From Timema cristinae (lineage: Eukaryota; Arthropoda; Insecta; Phasmatodea; Timematidae), in assembly GCA_039000515.1 (NCBI GenBank), contig JBCFYV010000001.1, forward strand, positions 57,273,372 to 57,337,371: a stretch of DNA of 64,000 bases. The letters are read 5' to 3'. Position numbers and translations under genes: made by a program. Position 1 is the stretch's first letter; each line of letters starts with the position of its first letter. The notes under the pieces were generated by a model, which was not told the DNA's origin, did not search any database, and saw nothing but the letters and a program-made list of their open reading frames with translations. Of the stretch, positions 12,131-23,517 are shown piece after piece.

Positions 12131-13089
12131 AAGAAAAAACAAAACAAAGTTGCACCCGAGCTTGACGTATTTTAAAGCAAGGAAAAGGAACTGGGAAACC
12201 CTAACCAAAAAATGTTAACTGATAGCCCTTTAAAACACGGAAATTTTTCCCCGGACCTTTGGCTTAGCAAATCACGGAATCAATTCCCCCTGTACATGTT
12301 AATTTTTTCAACTAAAAATTTAAAAACTAGGCTTAATTTAAAAATTTTTCCTTCCCCCTGCCATGATTTTGCTAATCTTTTAAATTTTTGCCTTTGATAT
12401 TTAAATTTTGCATTTTTTTTATTTCAAATTTATAATTTTTAGATATTGTATTTCAGGTTTTAATTTATTTTTTTTTAGGGGACACTCCTATTAAATATGT
12501 AACCCTAATTTTTAAAAAAGGGGAGCTTGGGAAAAATTTTTAATTCAAATTTGAAATTTAAATTTTTTTGTTCACTAAAATAAGTTAAAAAAAATAAAAT
12601 GTGTAATGTAATATTTACTGTTGTGAAGAAAAAATGGGTCCCGTGGACATCTTCCCGGGGAAAAAAACCAATAAACTTCTTTTCTGATTAAATTATCAAT
12701 GTATGTATTAAACTAGAGATGTGGGGTTTGGCACTCTAAATGTGGAGGGGGAATACTTTTAATAGTGTCAAACCATCAGGGTTTAATTACAGGATTTGGG
12801 ATCTCTGAATGTCGAGGGGGGGATTTTTAAATGTAACGATTGTATATTTTTCCCAAAAAAAAAAGATTATTGATGTAAAAATAATAATTTGTAATAAATA
12901 AATCATTGAATAAAATTTTTTTTGAATTTATGTCTTTCATTCTTTAATTTTTTTATTTAAATAAACACCTTTTTTTAAAACTATTATGGGTTTTAAAAAT
13001 TTTAAATGCTATTTTGTTTTTCTTACTAAATTATTTTGAGCTAATCAAATTTTTTACATAAAAAATTATTATTAAATTTTTTAAACACC
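12131..13089. other. Low-quality AT-rich flank
   Basis: This is the flank upstream of the Mutator/YqaJ-like gene. No start region or terminal inverted repeat could be recognised through the homopolymer noise. Confidence 0.4.
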
Positions 13090-13302
13090 CTTTAAGTACT
13101 AAATTCGATAATGGATTGGGAATTGGGAAGGTTAATTAGAGGAAGTGGGAAACCCCCCCTTTGCGTGGAGGGAAGGGAAAACCATTTAGGAAAAAAATAC
13201 CCCCGTTTCCCCCCAACCGAGAATTTAACCTCGATCTCCCCTCCTCACAGTCGAGCTTAAAAAGACTACGGTTACCAACTACGCCACCGAGGGGGGTCAA
13301 AA
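13090..13302 (-). mobile_element. SINE (same type as 35741-35991), homopolymer-damaged
   Basis: It follows the copy at 35741-35991 block by block: GGATTGGGAATTGGGAAGG, TTAGAGGAAGTG, TTTGCGTGGAGGGA, AACCATTTAGGAAAAA, CCTCGATCTCCCC, ACTACGCCACCGAGG. Differences concentrate at runs: CCCCCCCTTTGCG replaces CCAACATTTGCG, and GAGGGGGGTC replaces GAGGCGGGTC. Confidence 0.8.
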
Positions 13303-15224
13303 CAAAATTTATAAAGAAAAAATTTCAGGAAGACTATGAACATACATTTTTTTTAACTTTCTTTTTTTTTTAAAATTCTCTTTCCGCACAATGAATATCA
13401 TATTTTTAAAATAAACCATTAAGTTTTGCCCTACAGAAAATTTAAATTTAAAAATTTGAAAAATTTGGGGGAAATTATGGGGAATAAATTGGCAATTTTT
13501 TATCTCGCAAAAACACACACAATATTAATACCATGATGATAAATAAACTCTTTAAAAAAAAAAAATTAAATTTCAATTTGGGTAAAATGGCTTGTTTAAA
13601 ACGTATTTTTGAGATTTTAACAAAAGACCTCTAAAACGTTTTTTGTTATGGAAATTAACCCGATAAGAAATGATTTTTATACTTAAACCCCAAACCCCTA
13701 AAATTTTTAAAGCAAATTAATTAGGATTAATTATTTTTCCTAAATATCGGCCGGGAGTTTTTTTATATATTTTTATTATTTCACACTCCCCATCCATACC
13801 AATGTTTTTAGCATTTGCCAAAATTTACTTTTCCTCATTTTTGTCCTAGAAGTGTAGTTAAATAAGAAAAAGCCTGGGGGGCAAATAAAAATAATAAATA
13901 TTTCATCCAACCGTATATTTACTTCAAATAAAGACAAGCCCAAACTAATGACACGTCTTTTAAAAACCGATTTTTTAATAGGTAGCCAGCCAAAAATAAA
14001 CAGGGTGGGCTTAAATTTAATTTCTACTATTTGGGGGTTTTTTTCCCACTCATGTTTGATTTAAATTTTTCTCATTAAATGTGAATTACACTCTTCCCCA
14101 AAAAGGGGTTGCAAAAATTTAGTAAAAAAAACATTTTGCTTCGACTTACAATTGACAAAAATTCTCCTCTTTCGTAGCGGCTTCACCCCGAAACTCAAAC
14201 AGGGTTCTGCTGGCGGGGCCGGGTTCCAATATGCCAGATTTTAGTTATACCTTTGGTACCATTCAAAAAAAACATAAACACATAGTTATAACATAGAAAT
14301 CATATTTTTTTTAAAGACTTTTATCCCCCTTTTTCTATAAAGGGGGACTCCTTTTAAAAGAAACTTGGGGGGACAAAGGGATGCCGGGAAAAAAATGGGG
14401 TTTTTATTTGAAATTTTCGTATCAAACCATTTTTTCAGAAAAATTAAATCAAAAAATGCTCCCCTAAAAACAAAATTTTAAATTTTTCTTTAAAAGGGTT
14501 ATATTAACATTTTTAAAATTTCTTTCATATTGTCCAAAAGAATTTTTTTTAAAACTTTTTCTCCTCTTTAAAATTTCTCATTAAATGATGCTATGCTATA
14601 GCAGAATTCAAGAACACTGTTGAAAAATTTCCATTATAGAAAATTAAACTATTTTCTTAATGAACATTTGATTTAAAAATTTTTTTGGGTGAAAACTCAA
14701 AAAACATTTAAATTTTTTCCCTCCGTCCTCTTCCACCCCCCTTTAAACTTGTCCTAAATAAATTTAAACACAAAATTTAATTTTATGAAATCTAATTTTT
14801 ACATTTGAATACAATATGTCTTCGACTAATCGCTGGGGGGAAAAGGCCATCAAATCTTCTGTAAAGGTGTGCTGCTAAAGGCCCCCCCAATTATTTTTTG
14901 TGTAAATATTAAAATTTACGTGCTGTAGGGGGCCCAATAGTATCAGATAAAGCTGGTGGTGTGCCCCAAAGTGGGGAAAGGGATTAAATCACGATGAAAA
15001 TTCATAAAAACAAAATGTAAAAAAACTATTGGTAGGCCTATATAAAATAAATTTGTTTTAAAGGGGGGGGATGGGTGTGGGCCTTTCGTCTTTGAACATT
15101 AATTTTTGGGTTTTATTTTTTGTACAGCTTTTTAGCACTTTAAAAATTTATTTTTAAATTTTTTTACCCCAAAATTTTTTAAGCAATAAAAATTTTTTTT
15201 GCAAGCGACGAGAGTGATTATTTT
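13303..15224. other. Low-quality AT-rich sequence, nothing recognised
   Basis: No gene or repeat is recognised. A GC-rich piece at 14178-14225 (GCTTCACCCCGAAACTCAAA, GCGGGGCCGGG) may be another damaged SINE head but is too short to support. Confidence 0.4.
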
Positions 15225-15512
15225 TATTAAAATTTTTTAAATCCCGCGTCTTTTCAACCCTTCGGTAATAAACCAAATTAAACCCCCGTTAATGGTGGGG
15301 GGATTGCGAGATGAAATGGAGGACCCACAGGGTTTTTAAAGTGGGTCCGAACCACGGCGGAGGCCTGGCATTCACCACCATTTCACAAGAAAAACTTTCA
15401 GAGGGGAAGGAAGGGGGTTTTGGAATCGATAAATCTGTGCCCGGACCCAAAGGGTAACCCGGGCCTCCAGCACAAATCCGGGATCTTACCCCCAAACCCC
15501 CTTTGGGCACCC
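15225..15512 (-). mobile_element. SINE, type 1, homopolymer-damaged
   Basis: It contains ATTGCGAGATGAAATGGAGG, CCGAACCACGGCGGAGGCC and AATCTGTGCCCGGACC in the order seen in intact type-1 copies. G, C and T runs are enlarged, and small substitutions are frequent next to runs. Confidence 0.8.
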
Positions 15513-17908
15513 GATGATTTTAAAAACCAAACCCCTAACATTATTTAGAAAACCCCCTTTCTTCAAAAAAGAAGGAGACATAGAATTGCCTCCATAGTTT
15601 CTTTTCTGTTCTTAATATTAGGGTTTTGGGTCGTCATGAACGTTACCACCTCTGTTTTTTTTTTTAAGTCCCCTTGCCCCTTTTTTAAAACATACTCTGT
15701 AGATAAATAAATCAAATTTTAAAAAAAACTTTTTTTTTAAAAACTACAACATCAAAAACCATAAACGGGAAAAATTTTTAACATTTCTGACATAGAAAAA
15801 ACATTAAAAACCCAATTTTCTACCCCATGATGTTTTTTTTTTTGTTTTTGGGGGTTTATCATTCACCAAAATCACAGAAATTTATAACTTTCTTTTATTA
15901 AATATTATTTTTCCCATAACCATTTAAATATTTTCCCCGTAAAATTTTTTAAATGTGGAGTTTTTTAAATTTTTGGGTTTAAAAAAAGAAACCGCTTTTT
16001 CTTTCCTTACATTTGATAAATTTGTATTTCAGCATGGGACTCAAAATCTCAGGCAAAAGTGTAAAAATTTTTGAATATTTTTTTTCTAGGACATTTATTT
16101 GCATGCAAAATTTTAAAAGGATTTAATTTTGTCAAGCATGTTCAAGTATTAATTTTTTCACATAAAATTTGGGATTTTTTTTAAACTAACCTTTTTTTTT
16201 TTTTAAACCAAAAAAATTAAAACAAATTTTCCATACCTATTTTATTATTATGAAGTAAGGGGAAAAATTTTTTTTAAATTTAAAAATTAAATTTATGAAT
16301 TTTTAATAACACATTTTTGGTTTAAAAATAACCTTTGTTCCCTTTGGGGGGGGGGGGGGGGGGACGGAGGGAGGAACTAAAAAAAAAAAATTAAAACAAA
16401 AAGTATAAAAAAAAAATTTTACTAGGGGTGGGGGAAGAAAATATTTGATACAAAAAAGGGGGTCTCACATTAGCGTGTAGATAATTAAAAAACCCAAAAG
16501 GGAATTTCAATTTAAAAAACAAACCCTTAATGAAACCCTTGGTGTGGAGATTCTGAACTGTTTTGGGGGGTGCTTAAAAAATTTCAATTTTTTAGATGGA
16601 TACGTCCTTTTATCTGAATAGGAATATCGGGGGAATTTTTTAAGTGATGTACAGATCACTTTGGTACCTAATTTAAAAGGGTTTTGTTTTTAAAAAGTGT
16701 TGATAAAATACATGAATATAAATGGGCCTTTTTCTTTTTTGCCCAAATTTCACTATTGCTATATAAACTTAAAAAATAGTCACCCAAATCACCAACCCCT
16801 AGTTTTTTCCCCCTTTTAAACCCAAATTTTCTTTTTTTCGATGGGTGTGAGGTATAAATCTTTTTTTTTTTCCCTCTTTTATGGGGGACATTGTTTTTTT
16901 TTTTCTCCATACTAACGCCCAATTTTTTTAGCTTCCCCTTATAAAATTGGGCAATGTACGTAAATTTTTTAACAAAAAGGGGGCACACCTGCAATATTCC
17001 CAAACCCAAGTGATGAGCCGAGTGGAAGTAAAGAACGGCAAGAGGAACGAGAGAAGGATTAGCCCCCGCTCGTCTGCCATTCTTCATTTCCACTACTACC
17101 TCCTACGTTTTTTTTGCAAAGCTTGACTGGGCCTTTGCCTAGTGATGGCGTTAGCGTACAGGGAAATGCTACCAGTTGCAACCCCTCAGCTTAATAATAT
17201 ACCCCAAAAAAATTTTTTTTGTTACCCCCCCCAAAAAAAAATTTATAATTCCCATTTACAAATCTCCATTCTATGTTTCCCAGATTTTTCCCTCTAGGGT
17301 TTTCCCCCGGATTTTGGGCTTTTAAAGATCAAATCAAATAGCCCTTAATTTTACTTCTCTAAGGCAAAATTTCATATTTTAAAACATTTACATTTTCCTT
17401 TATTATAGTAAAAATAGAATAAAGTTTTTATTCATCCCCATAAGACCAAAACCCTTTATACTACTAAAAAGTTTAACCCAAACCCTGAAAGGGTTTTTCA
17501 CTTTGACACGTCTTGGCTCCCCTATCAACCCCTTTTAAAAAAAAATCTTCTTTCGTTTTGGGTTTTGGGGGCAATATAAGGTGTTTCCTTGGGAGGGGGC
17601 TGGGGGGGAACGGTTTTAAAAATAAACACAAATCGTGGGAAAACCCAAAAAGGGGGTTTTGTAAAGCCCAAATTTTGACGTCAGGACTCTAGATTTTTAA
17701 ATTTAAACCTTTTTTTTTTTTTCAGATATTTTAATTGGTTCCCCTGCAAACAGAAAACCCTTTACACGAAAGCGGGCATTAGCTTGATAAAAAAAAAATT
17801 TTGTTTTTTTTTAAAAAACATACAAAATAATAATACGTTCATATTTAAAAAGTAAGAAAGGAACAAAGGTACCCCTCGCAATAGACTAGCGCCGTGTGGG
17901 GAAAATCA
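15513..17908. other. Low-quality AT-rich sequence up to gap
   Basis: Many runs of 8-18 identical bases occur, including about 18 G at 16346-16363. The longest open stretch (16668-17093, minus) is lysine-rich through A/T runs in its middle and looks artefactual. Its first codons lie in a GC-richer piece (16990-17100) that could be genuine sequence of unknown nature. Confidence 0.4.
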
Positions 17909-18008
17909 NNNNNNNNNNNNNNNNNNNNNNNNNNNNNNNNNNNNNNNNNNNNNNNNNNNNNNNNNNNNNNNNNNNNNNNNNNNNNNNNNNNNNNNNNNNN
18001 NNNNNNNN
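17909..18008. other. Assembly gap (100 N)
   Basis: Exactly 100 undetermined bases. Sequence quality changes sharply across it: homopolymer excess before, normal composition after. Confidence 0.99.
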
Positions 18009-20163
18009 TCAAAGCAGATGGTTATAGACCAAACAGTTATTTTCGTTGGGTCACAAAAGAAAATTCTAAGATAATAATTGAGGATAGTTTTAACAGATTA
18101 GAGTATCTAAACTACCATTCTAATAAGAAATGCTGCAGTATGAAGATATTTTTATTCAGGTAGGCAGGCAGCGTCCTTAAGAGGGCTGTTTAGATATCCG
18201 AGACAATGCCAATCAAACGTTACGCTTGTCAAATATTGATAAAACTGTGAGTAGTAACCGAGATTGGTCTTCGCTGGAATGAGCACAAAACTATCTTCTG
18301 CTACTCTATACATATATAGACGTCTAAACATAGTTTTAAAGGTGAAATTTACCACTTTGAAAAGTACCAAAAACGACATGTTTGGGTTGCTCGTTACGAT
18401 CCAAATGAATATAAACCGAAACGCTACTGATATAAGGTAGTAGAATGGCTCTTTGCGAATAGATTGATGTAGCTTAGTAGCGGGGTCACAACACAAGTTG
18501 TATTTTCCTGTGAGGTAACAAATGGGAATATTTCCACGTTCATTGACGATATCCCTCGGCCAAAAGACCGTTGAATCTTTCAAGTATTGACGAAGGAGGT
18601 GGATAGCTCCTCTTTCAGTTGTTTGACTATTTCAATAACTGCTGCAGAAGCTATTGTACAGGTACAAGCAGACCCTTTCTATTAATAGTTTGACAGTTGT
18701 GTCAACATCTCGGTGAGTGAAATATTGAATATCTGCTATGCATTTATATCTGATTTGTTTTCAAAATTTTAACACTTGAATGACAGTAGCGTAACAGATT
18801 AGGTCCCGTCCCCCCGTTCCCCACCCACCTCACCAGAAAGATTTATTTTCAGGCCCCCTTTTACCAAGTCATCTAACACCTTAATTATTGTTAAAAGATA
18901 TAATTAATAGTCCTAAATAATTACTAATTTAGTACTCACACCTTATAATGATTGCTTTAACCTCGGTTTTGTGTTAGGAACGTCACTAGTCAGTCAGCTT
19001 TACTGGACAGAAATAAACATTATGTGCTATTTAAAACTGAATGGAATAATTGAAATAATGCTATTAGCTCAGTTATAATTTACAACACTTTATGATAAAC
19101 ATATTCAACTATCTTAATTATCAATAATCAGGGTATTATGTTATTTGATTACAATTATTTCCACCACATTCGTTTTATTTCGCGATTGTATTATTATTTC
19201 AAAAAAGTTACAACTCTATTTAAATATGTTTTGATAGTAATTTTAACGTGCTGGATAAAAGTTCATAAAAACATGTCTCACGAAATTTCGATGTTTCTAG
19301 TCAAGAGGTCAAGTTTCTCATTCTAATTTGAAATATGGGCAATGTCCACATGTCCACATAAAACATATCATGCCATACAGGCCAAATTCACAAAGTCAAC
19401 AAATAAAATAAAATTATTAATAAACTTCATGAACAAAGTTCATGACATATACGTGACAAAAAAAAATGGTACGGCGCACCACACAGACTTTCTCTCGCTT
19501 TTATCTTGAAATATACATTTACTAAAAACTCCTCAAGATTTGTGAAATGAATTGATAGGTATATACATTGTTGAAGAAACACTCGACCAAAAATAAAAAA
19601 TGAAATAATATACACTGTTACTTACTCTATACAGGTGTGGCTTAAGGGCCGTGCGTACCGGGGCGGCTAACAGAGCTAGACATGACCTAACGTAGCTCGG
19701 GCGGGATATGAAAATAGTCCCAAATCCTAACGTAGACAGGGCTAAACTTAACAAACATTCAATTTTTGATACTAATATGAAATTTTACACATTAGTATAA
19801 TTTTGTGGCGAGTAAAATAGAATCTAGTGCCAGTCTTATAAAGTTATTTTACATTTTCCAGCTTGAAATAATGGCACCTTAAAACTTAAAAAAAAAAAAA
19901 AAAAATTATAACATAAACCATTCATTAGGTCAAAGTGTTTGTTAAACTTATAATAAAAAATATACTACTTATATTTAATTACTCTATGGCATTGGAGAAT
20001 TATTGATTTAAGACTTAAGTAGTATATGTTTACAAATAAAGCTCACAAAATTGTGTTAATATATTTGCAAATATCTCATAAATTGTTGCTTTTATAAAAA
20101 TATATGTCAAATAAAAGTTTTTTTATTTATAATAGTCCTACAATATTGCAATGGTAAGTTATT
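18009..20163. other. AT-rich stretch, no confident gene
   Basis: A 143-codon open stretch on the minus strand (18152-18583) begins with TTG rather than ATG. It has hydrophobic parts but no motif I recognise, so a chance ORF or an old gene fragment are both possible. From 18790 to 20160 nothing is recognised apart from A and T runs. Confidence 0.45.
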
Positions 20164-20436
20164 ACTATTATTATTAGCACCGCGTCTTACTACCCGTTCG
20201 GGTTATACGCACTTACGCTAATGGTAGGGTGATTGTGAAATGAAATGAAGGACCTACAGTTTAACGTGGAATCCGAACCACGGTGGTGAACTGGCATTCC
20301 ACACATTCACAAGATGTCTTGTCAGAGGTGTAGGAAGGGTTTGGAAATCAGATAAGTCTGTGCCGGGACCGAGGATTGAACCCCGGCCGCCAGCACAGAA
20401 GTCTGACACCTTACCCCTAGACCACCAGGTCACCAA
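20164..20436 (-). mobile_element. SINE, type 1
   Basis: On the minus strand: head TGGTGACCTGGTGGTCTAGG (A-box side), B-box GGGGTTCAATCCTCGG, body GTGAATGTGTGGAATGCC, tail GCGTATAACCCGAACGGG and an (AAT)n run. The copy is nearly complete and only slightly diverged from 63172-63451. Confidence 0.88.
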
Positions 20437-20440
20437 ATCA

Positions 20441-20790
20441 ATGATAAGTTGTTTAGTATCTCAAATAGTTGTGGAGATACGGAAATTAACGCTTCTGTAA
20501 AGAACCCTAAAAATCATTTTCATGGGAAAATGAAAATAGCCAATTTATAATCTTAATCAACGCCTAGATACGAATTTTAATCAAAATCATTGGAGCAGAT
20601 TTTGAGAAAACCTATTTTTCTCTTTTAGCCCCTTATAAAACTACTCTTAATTTTAAGTTTTAATAGACACAGAGAGAGACGGCATCGCAAAGACTATTTA
20701 TTAGGGTTCGGGGGGTCATGAGACGTCAACATCCATTAACATTTCAGGTTAGATTTTCTTTACGGTCGCAATACTTAAACTTTAATGTCC
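20441..20790 (+). repeat. Dispersed repeat copy, left of the large element
   Basis: It matches 31213-31680 in the same orientation through TATCTCAAATAGTT, AATCAAAATC.TT.GAGC, GATTTTGAGAAAA, TTTTTCTCTTTT, AGTCAT.A.ACGTCAA and TTTACG.TC.C.ATACTT. There is no coding capacity. The family is not named here. Confidence 0.7.
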
Positions 20791-20895
20791 AAAAAGTTTT
20801 AAAAAAATATAAATAATTGCGTATAGATTGAAAGTTATTGATTTTATAAAAATATGTTTCGAATAAAATATTTGTATTAAAAATATATATACATA

Positions 20896-20901
20896 TTTGT
20901 A
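20896..20901. repeat. Left 6-bp target-site duplication TTTGTA
   Basis: It directly precedes the left terminus AGTAAGTAAGGAATGCAG. The identical hexamer directly follows the right terminus at 31201-31206. Confidence 0.8.
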
Positions 20902-21530
20902 AGTAAGTAAGGAATGCAGTTTCGGGGGCACACATTAATCCTGTTGTTTATGGATCCTGAGATGACAGGATAGACATGTAGGAGGTTGGGGAGGGTTGGA
21001 GCCCGGTGCGGATTCTGAGATGGCAGGGGGGGGGGGAGGTGGGGGGTGATGTTAGAGGGACATGATGGTGTGTTTCTGAGAGGGTTGTAGGTTGGTGGAT
21101 GGAGGGTGAGGGGTGAGGGGCAGAGGACACGACTGGGATGCGCGGAGGGCTAGGGATGGCTGAGAGGGGGGTGGGGGAGACTAGCATACGGGGAACAGGG
21201 TTTTCTCTCCCTCTCTCTCCGCAAATGCGGGTTCAGGTCGTCTCCGGAACAGGGGAGGGTTGGAGCCCGGTGCGGATCCTGAGATGGCAGGGGGGGAGGT
21301 GGGGGGGGGAGGTGGGGGGGTGATGTTAGAGGGACATGATGGTGTGTTTCTGAGAGGGTTGTAGGTTGGTGGATGGAGGGTGAGGGGTGAGGGGCAGAGG
21401 ACACGACTGGGATGCGCGGAGGGCTAGGGATGGCTGAGAGGGGGGAGCGGGGGAGACTAGCATACGGGGAACAGGGTTTTCTCTCCCTCTCTCTCCGCAA
21501 ATGCGGGTTCAGGTCGTCTCCGGAACAGGC
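20902..21530. repeat. Left arm: terminal G-rich module with internal duplication
   Basis: The plus strand is G-rich with many runs of 3-11 G. A segment of about 250 bp (GGAGGGTTGGAGCCCGGTGC onwards) occurs twice in tandem (about 20985-21240 and 21245-21530), each copy ending in CTCTCTCCGCAAATGCGGGT. The right arm has only one copy (about 30830-31200). Confidence 0.8.
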
Positions 21531-21835
21531 TACTGATCTAGATGTCCCGAGATCATAGGAAACAACCTAACGGAACAGGCTACTGATCTAGATGTCCCGA
21601 GATCATAGGAAACAACATAATGGAACAGGCTACTGATCTAGATGTCCCGGGTTCAATCCCTAGATCACAGGAAACAACCTAACGGAACAGGCTACTGATC
21701 TAGACGTCCCGGGTTCAATCCTTAGATCATAGGAAACAACCTAATGGAACAGGCTACTGATCTAGACGTCCCGGGTTCAATCCCTAGATCACAGGAAACA
21801 ACCTAATGGAACAGGCTACAGATCCATAGGTCCCA
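21530..21835. repeat. Left arm: 50-60-bp units with B-box-like motif
   Basis: Five to six units contain GGAACAGGCTACTGATCTAG, then ACGTCCCGGGTTCAATCC and AGGAAACAACCTAA. Some units lack the GGGTTCAATCCCT part, so the length alternates. GGGTTCAATCC resembles a tRNA B box, but no A box or cloverleaf partner is present. The mirrored copy is at 30500-30830. Confidence 0.8.
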
Positions 21836-22182
21836 GGTTCAATCCTCATATCTATAATGTAGATCATAGGATAACAGTATGAAGTCTGGACCAGATTGAA
21901 GACAAGCACTCTTACAATATGAAGTAGAATCAGATTGAAGATAAGCACTCTTACAATATGAAGTAGGATCAGATTGGATACAAGAACTCTAACACTATGA
22001 AGTAAGGATAGCGGGTTCACTTCCTCTAATTAAACCTTCTCAATTCCTACGTGGGAGGACAGCCGAACCCTGATGGTCAAGATATGACATCTTAATATCT
22101 TTCTCTCTCTCAAACCCTGATGGTCAGGCTACAGTTCCATAGGTCCCTGGTTCAATCCTCGGCACTTTCACAGGAAACAACT

Positions 22183-22760
22183 TCAGCAAATGCGGGTTCA
22201 TTCCCAGGCGGATCCACTCTACCTCCACGCAAATGCGGGTTCAGGTCGTCTCACGGTCTCGAAGTATCCGGCAAATGCGGGTTCATTCCCAGGCGGATCC
22301 ACTCTCTCTCTCCGCAAATGCGGGTTCAGGTCGTCTCACGGTCTCGAAGTATCCGGCAAATGCGGGTTCATTCCCAGGCGGATCCGCTCTCTCTCTCCGC
22401 AAATGCGGGTTCAGGTCGTCTCACGGTCTCGAAGTATCCGGCAAATGCGGGTTCATTCCCAGGCGGATCCACTCTCTCTCTCCGCAAATGCGGGTTCAGG
22501 TCGTCTCACGGTCTCGAAGTATCCGGCAAATGCGGGTTCATTCCCAGGCGGATCCACTCTCTCTCTCCGCAAATGCGGGTTCAGGTCGTCTCACGGTCTC
22601 GAACTATCCAGCAAATGCGGGTTCATTCCCAAGGGTTGTCTCACGGTCTTGAAGTATCCACTCTACCTCCACGCAAATGCGGGTTCATTCCCAAGGGTTG
22701 CCTCACGGTCTGGCGGATCCGCTCTACCTCCATACAAATACGGGTTCACTTCGGGAGGGC
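22183..22760. repeat. Left arm: 85-bp tandem array, SINE-like module
   Basis: Units begin at 22271, 22356, 22441 and 22526, exactly 85 bp apart. Each has GCAAATGCGGGTTCATTCCC, GGCGGATCCACTCTCTCTC and GGTCGTCTCACGGTCTCGAA. The piece ACCTCCACGCAAATGCGGGT at 22666-22685 resembles the SINE body (CCTCCACGCAAATGTTGGTT, minus strand of 35850). Because 85 is not divisible by three, all three frames are open and overlap. The mirrored array is at 29690-30180. Confidence 0.85.
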
Positions 22761-22779
22761 AGCTCATGGACAAGTATAT

Positions 22780-23160
22780 TCTCCCTCAAACCCTGATGGT
22801 CAAGGATATGACAAGTATTATTCCCTTCTAAGTCAATATACATTGAAAGAGTTTAAAAGAATTGTTTACATCAGGGTCGTGTGCGTGTGTGAGTGAGTGA
22901 GTATGTGTTAGGGTAACTGAACTTAATCTAAATCAATAATCTTTGAATGAGTTTTAACTAACAATACGTGTGTGTGTGTGTGTGTTAGGATAGCCGTACT
23001 TAATCTAAGTCAATAAACATTGAATTGTTTTCAGGTTAAATGTGAATAGTTTTTTTGAAATATCAATTACTCAATTGCTCGAGATTATTTATTAAAAGTG
23101 ATACTAAATATAAGTTACTTATTCAACATGAATTACGTGAATAGGTCTAATCTTGTTTTC
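22780..23160. other. Left arm: spacer with (TG)n
   Basis: This is spacer sequence shared with 29265-29640, containing a (TG)n run at 22970-22986 and the phrase AGGTTAAATGTGAATAGTT twice. There is no gene. Confidence 0.7.
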
Positions 23161-23380
23161 AGGTTAAATGTGAATAGTTACACCCTATCTCTATCTTGAG
23201 GTAGTTCTATCCAGTACACATCATTACACCCTAGCTCTATCTTGAGCTAGTTCTATCCAGTCCACCTCATTACACTTTATCCTTATCTTGAGATAGTTCT
23301 ATCCAGTCCAACTCATTACATCCCTAACCCTATCTTGAGCTAGTTCTATCCAGCTCAACTCATTACACCATATTGGCTAA
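23160..23380. repeat. Left arm: 44-bp tandem units, about 4 copies
   Basis: Units read CATTACACCCTAGCTCTATC then TTGAGCTAGTTCTATCCAGT. The mirrored set is at 29050-29265. Two further units lie far outside the element at 55107-55190. Confidence 0.85.
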
Positions 23381-23517
23381 TTCAATATTCAAATGAAGTA
23401 ACAGATTTAGGAATGGTTTAAATCTACACATGCAGAACTTTTACGATTCTACTAGGTGAGGAGTTGAAGAGAGTGTATTTAACCAATCTCCTTGTTACAT
23501 CCTCATTTAAAGCTAAT

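Noticed and set aside
16668..17093. 141-codon minus-strand frame
   Set aside because: Its core is Lys/Phe from A/T runs in the low-quality tract.
18152..18583. 143-codon minus-strand frame as a membrane protein
   Set aside because: It starts with TTG, has no family pattern I recognise and no splice support. Kept only as a remark.
21530..21835. tRNA array suggested by repeated GGGTTCAATCC
   Set aside because: Only a B-box-like word is present. Units are 50-60 bp and cannot form a cloverleaf.
22120..22896. 258-codon open frame (and mirror frames at 29600-30234)
   Set aside because: The 85-bp array leaves all three frames open and overlapping with the same peptides, so this is a repeat artefact.
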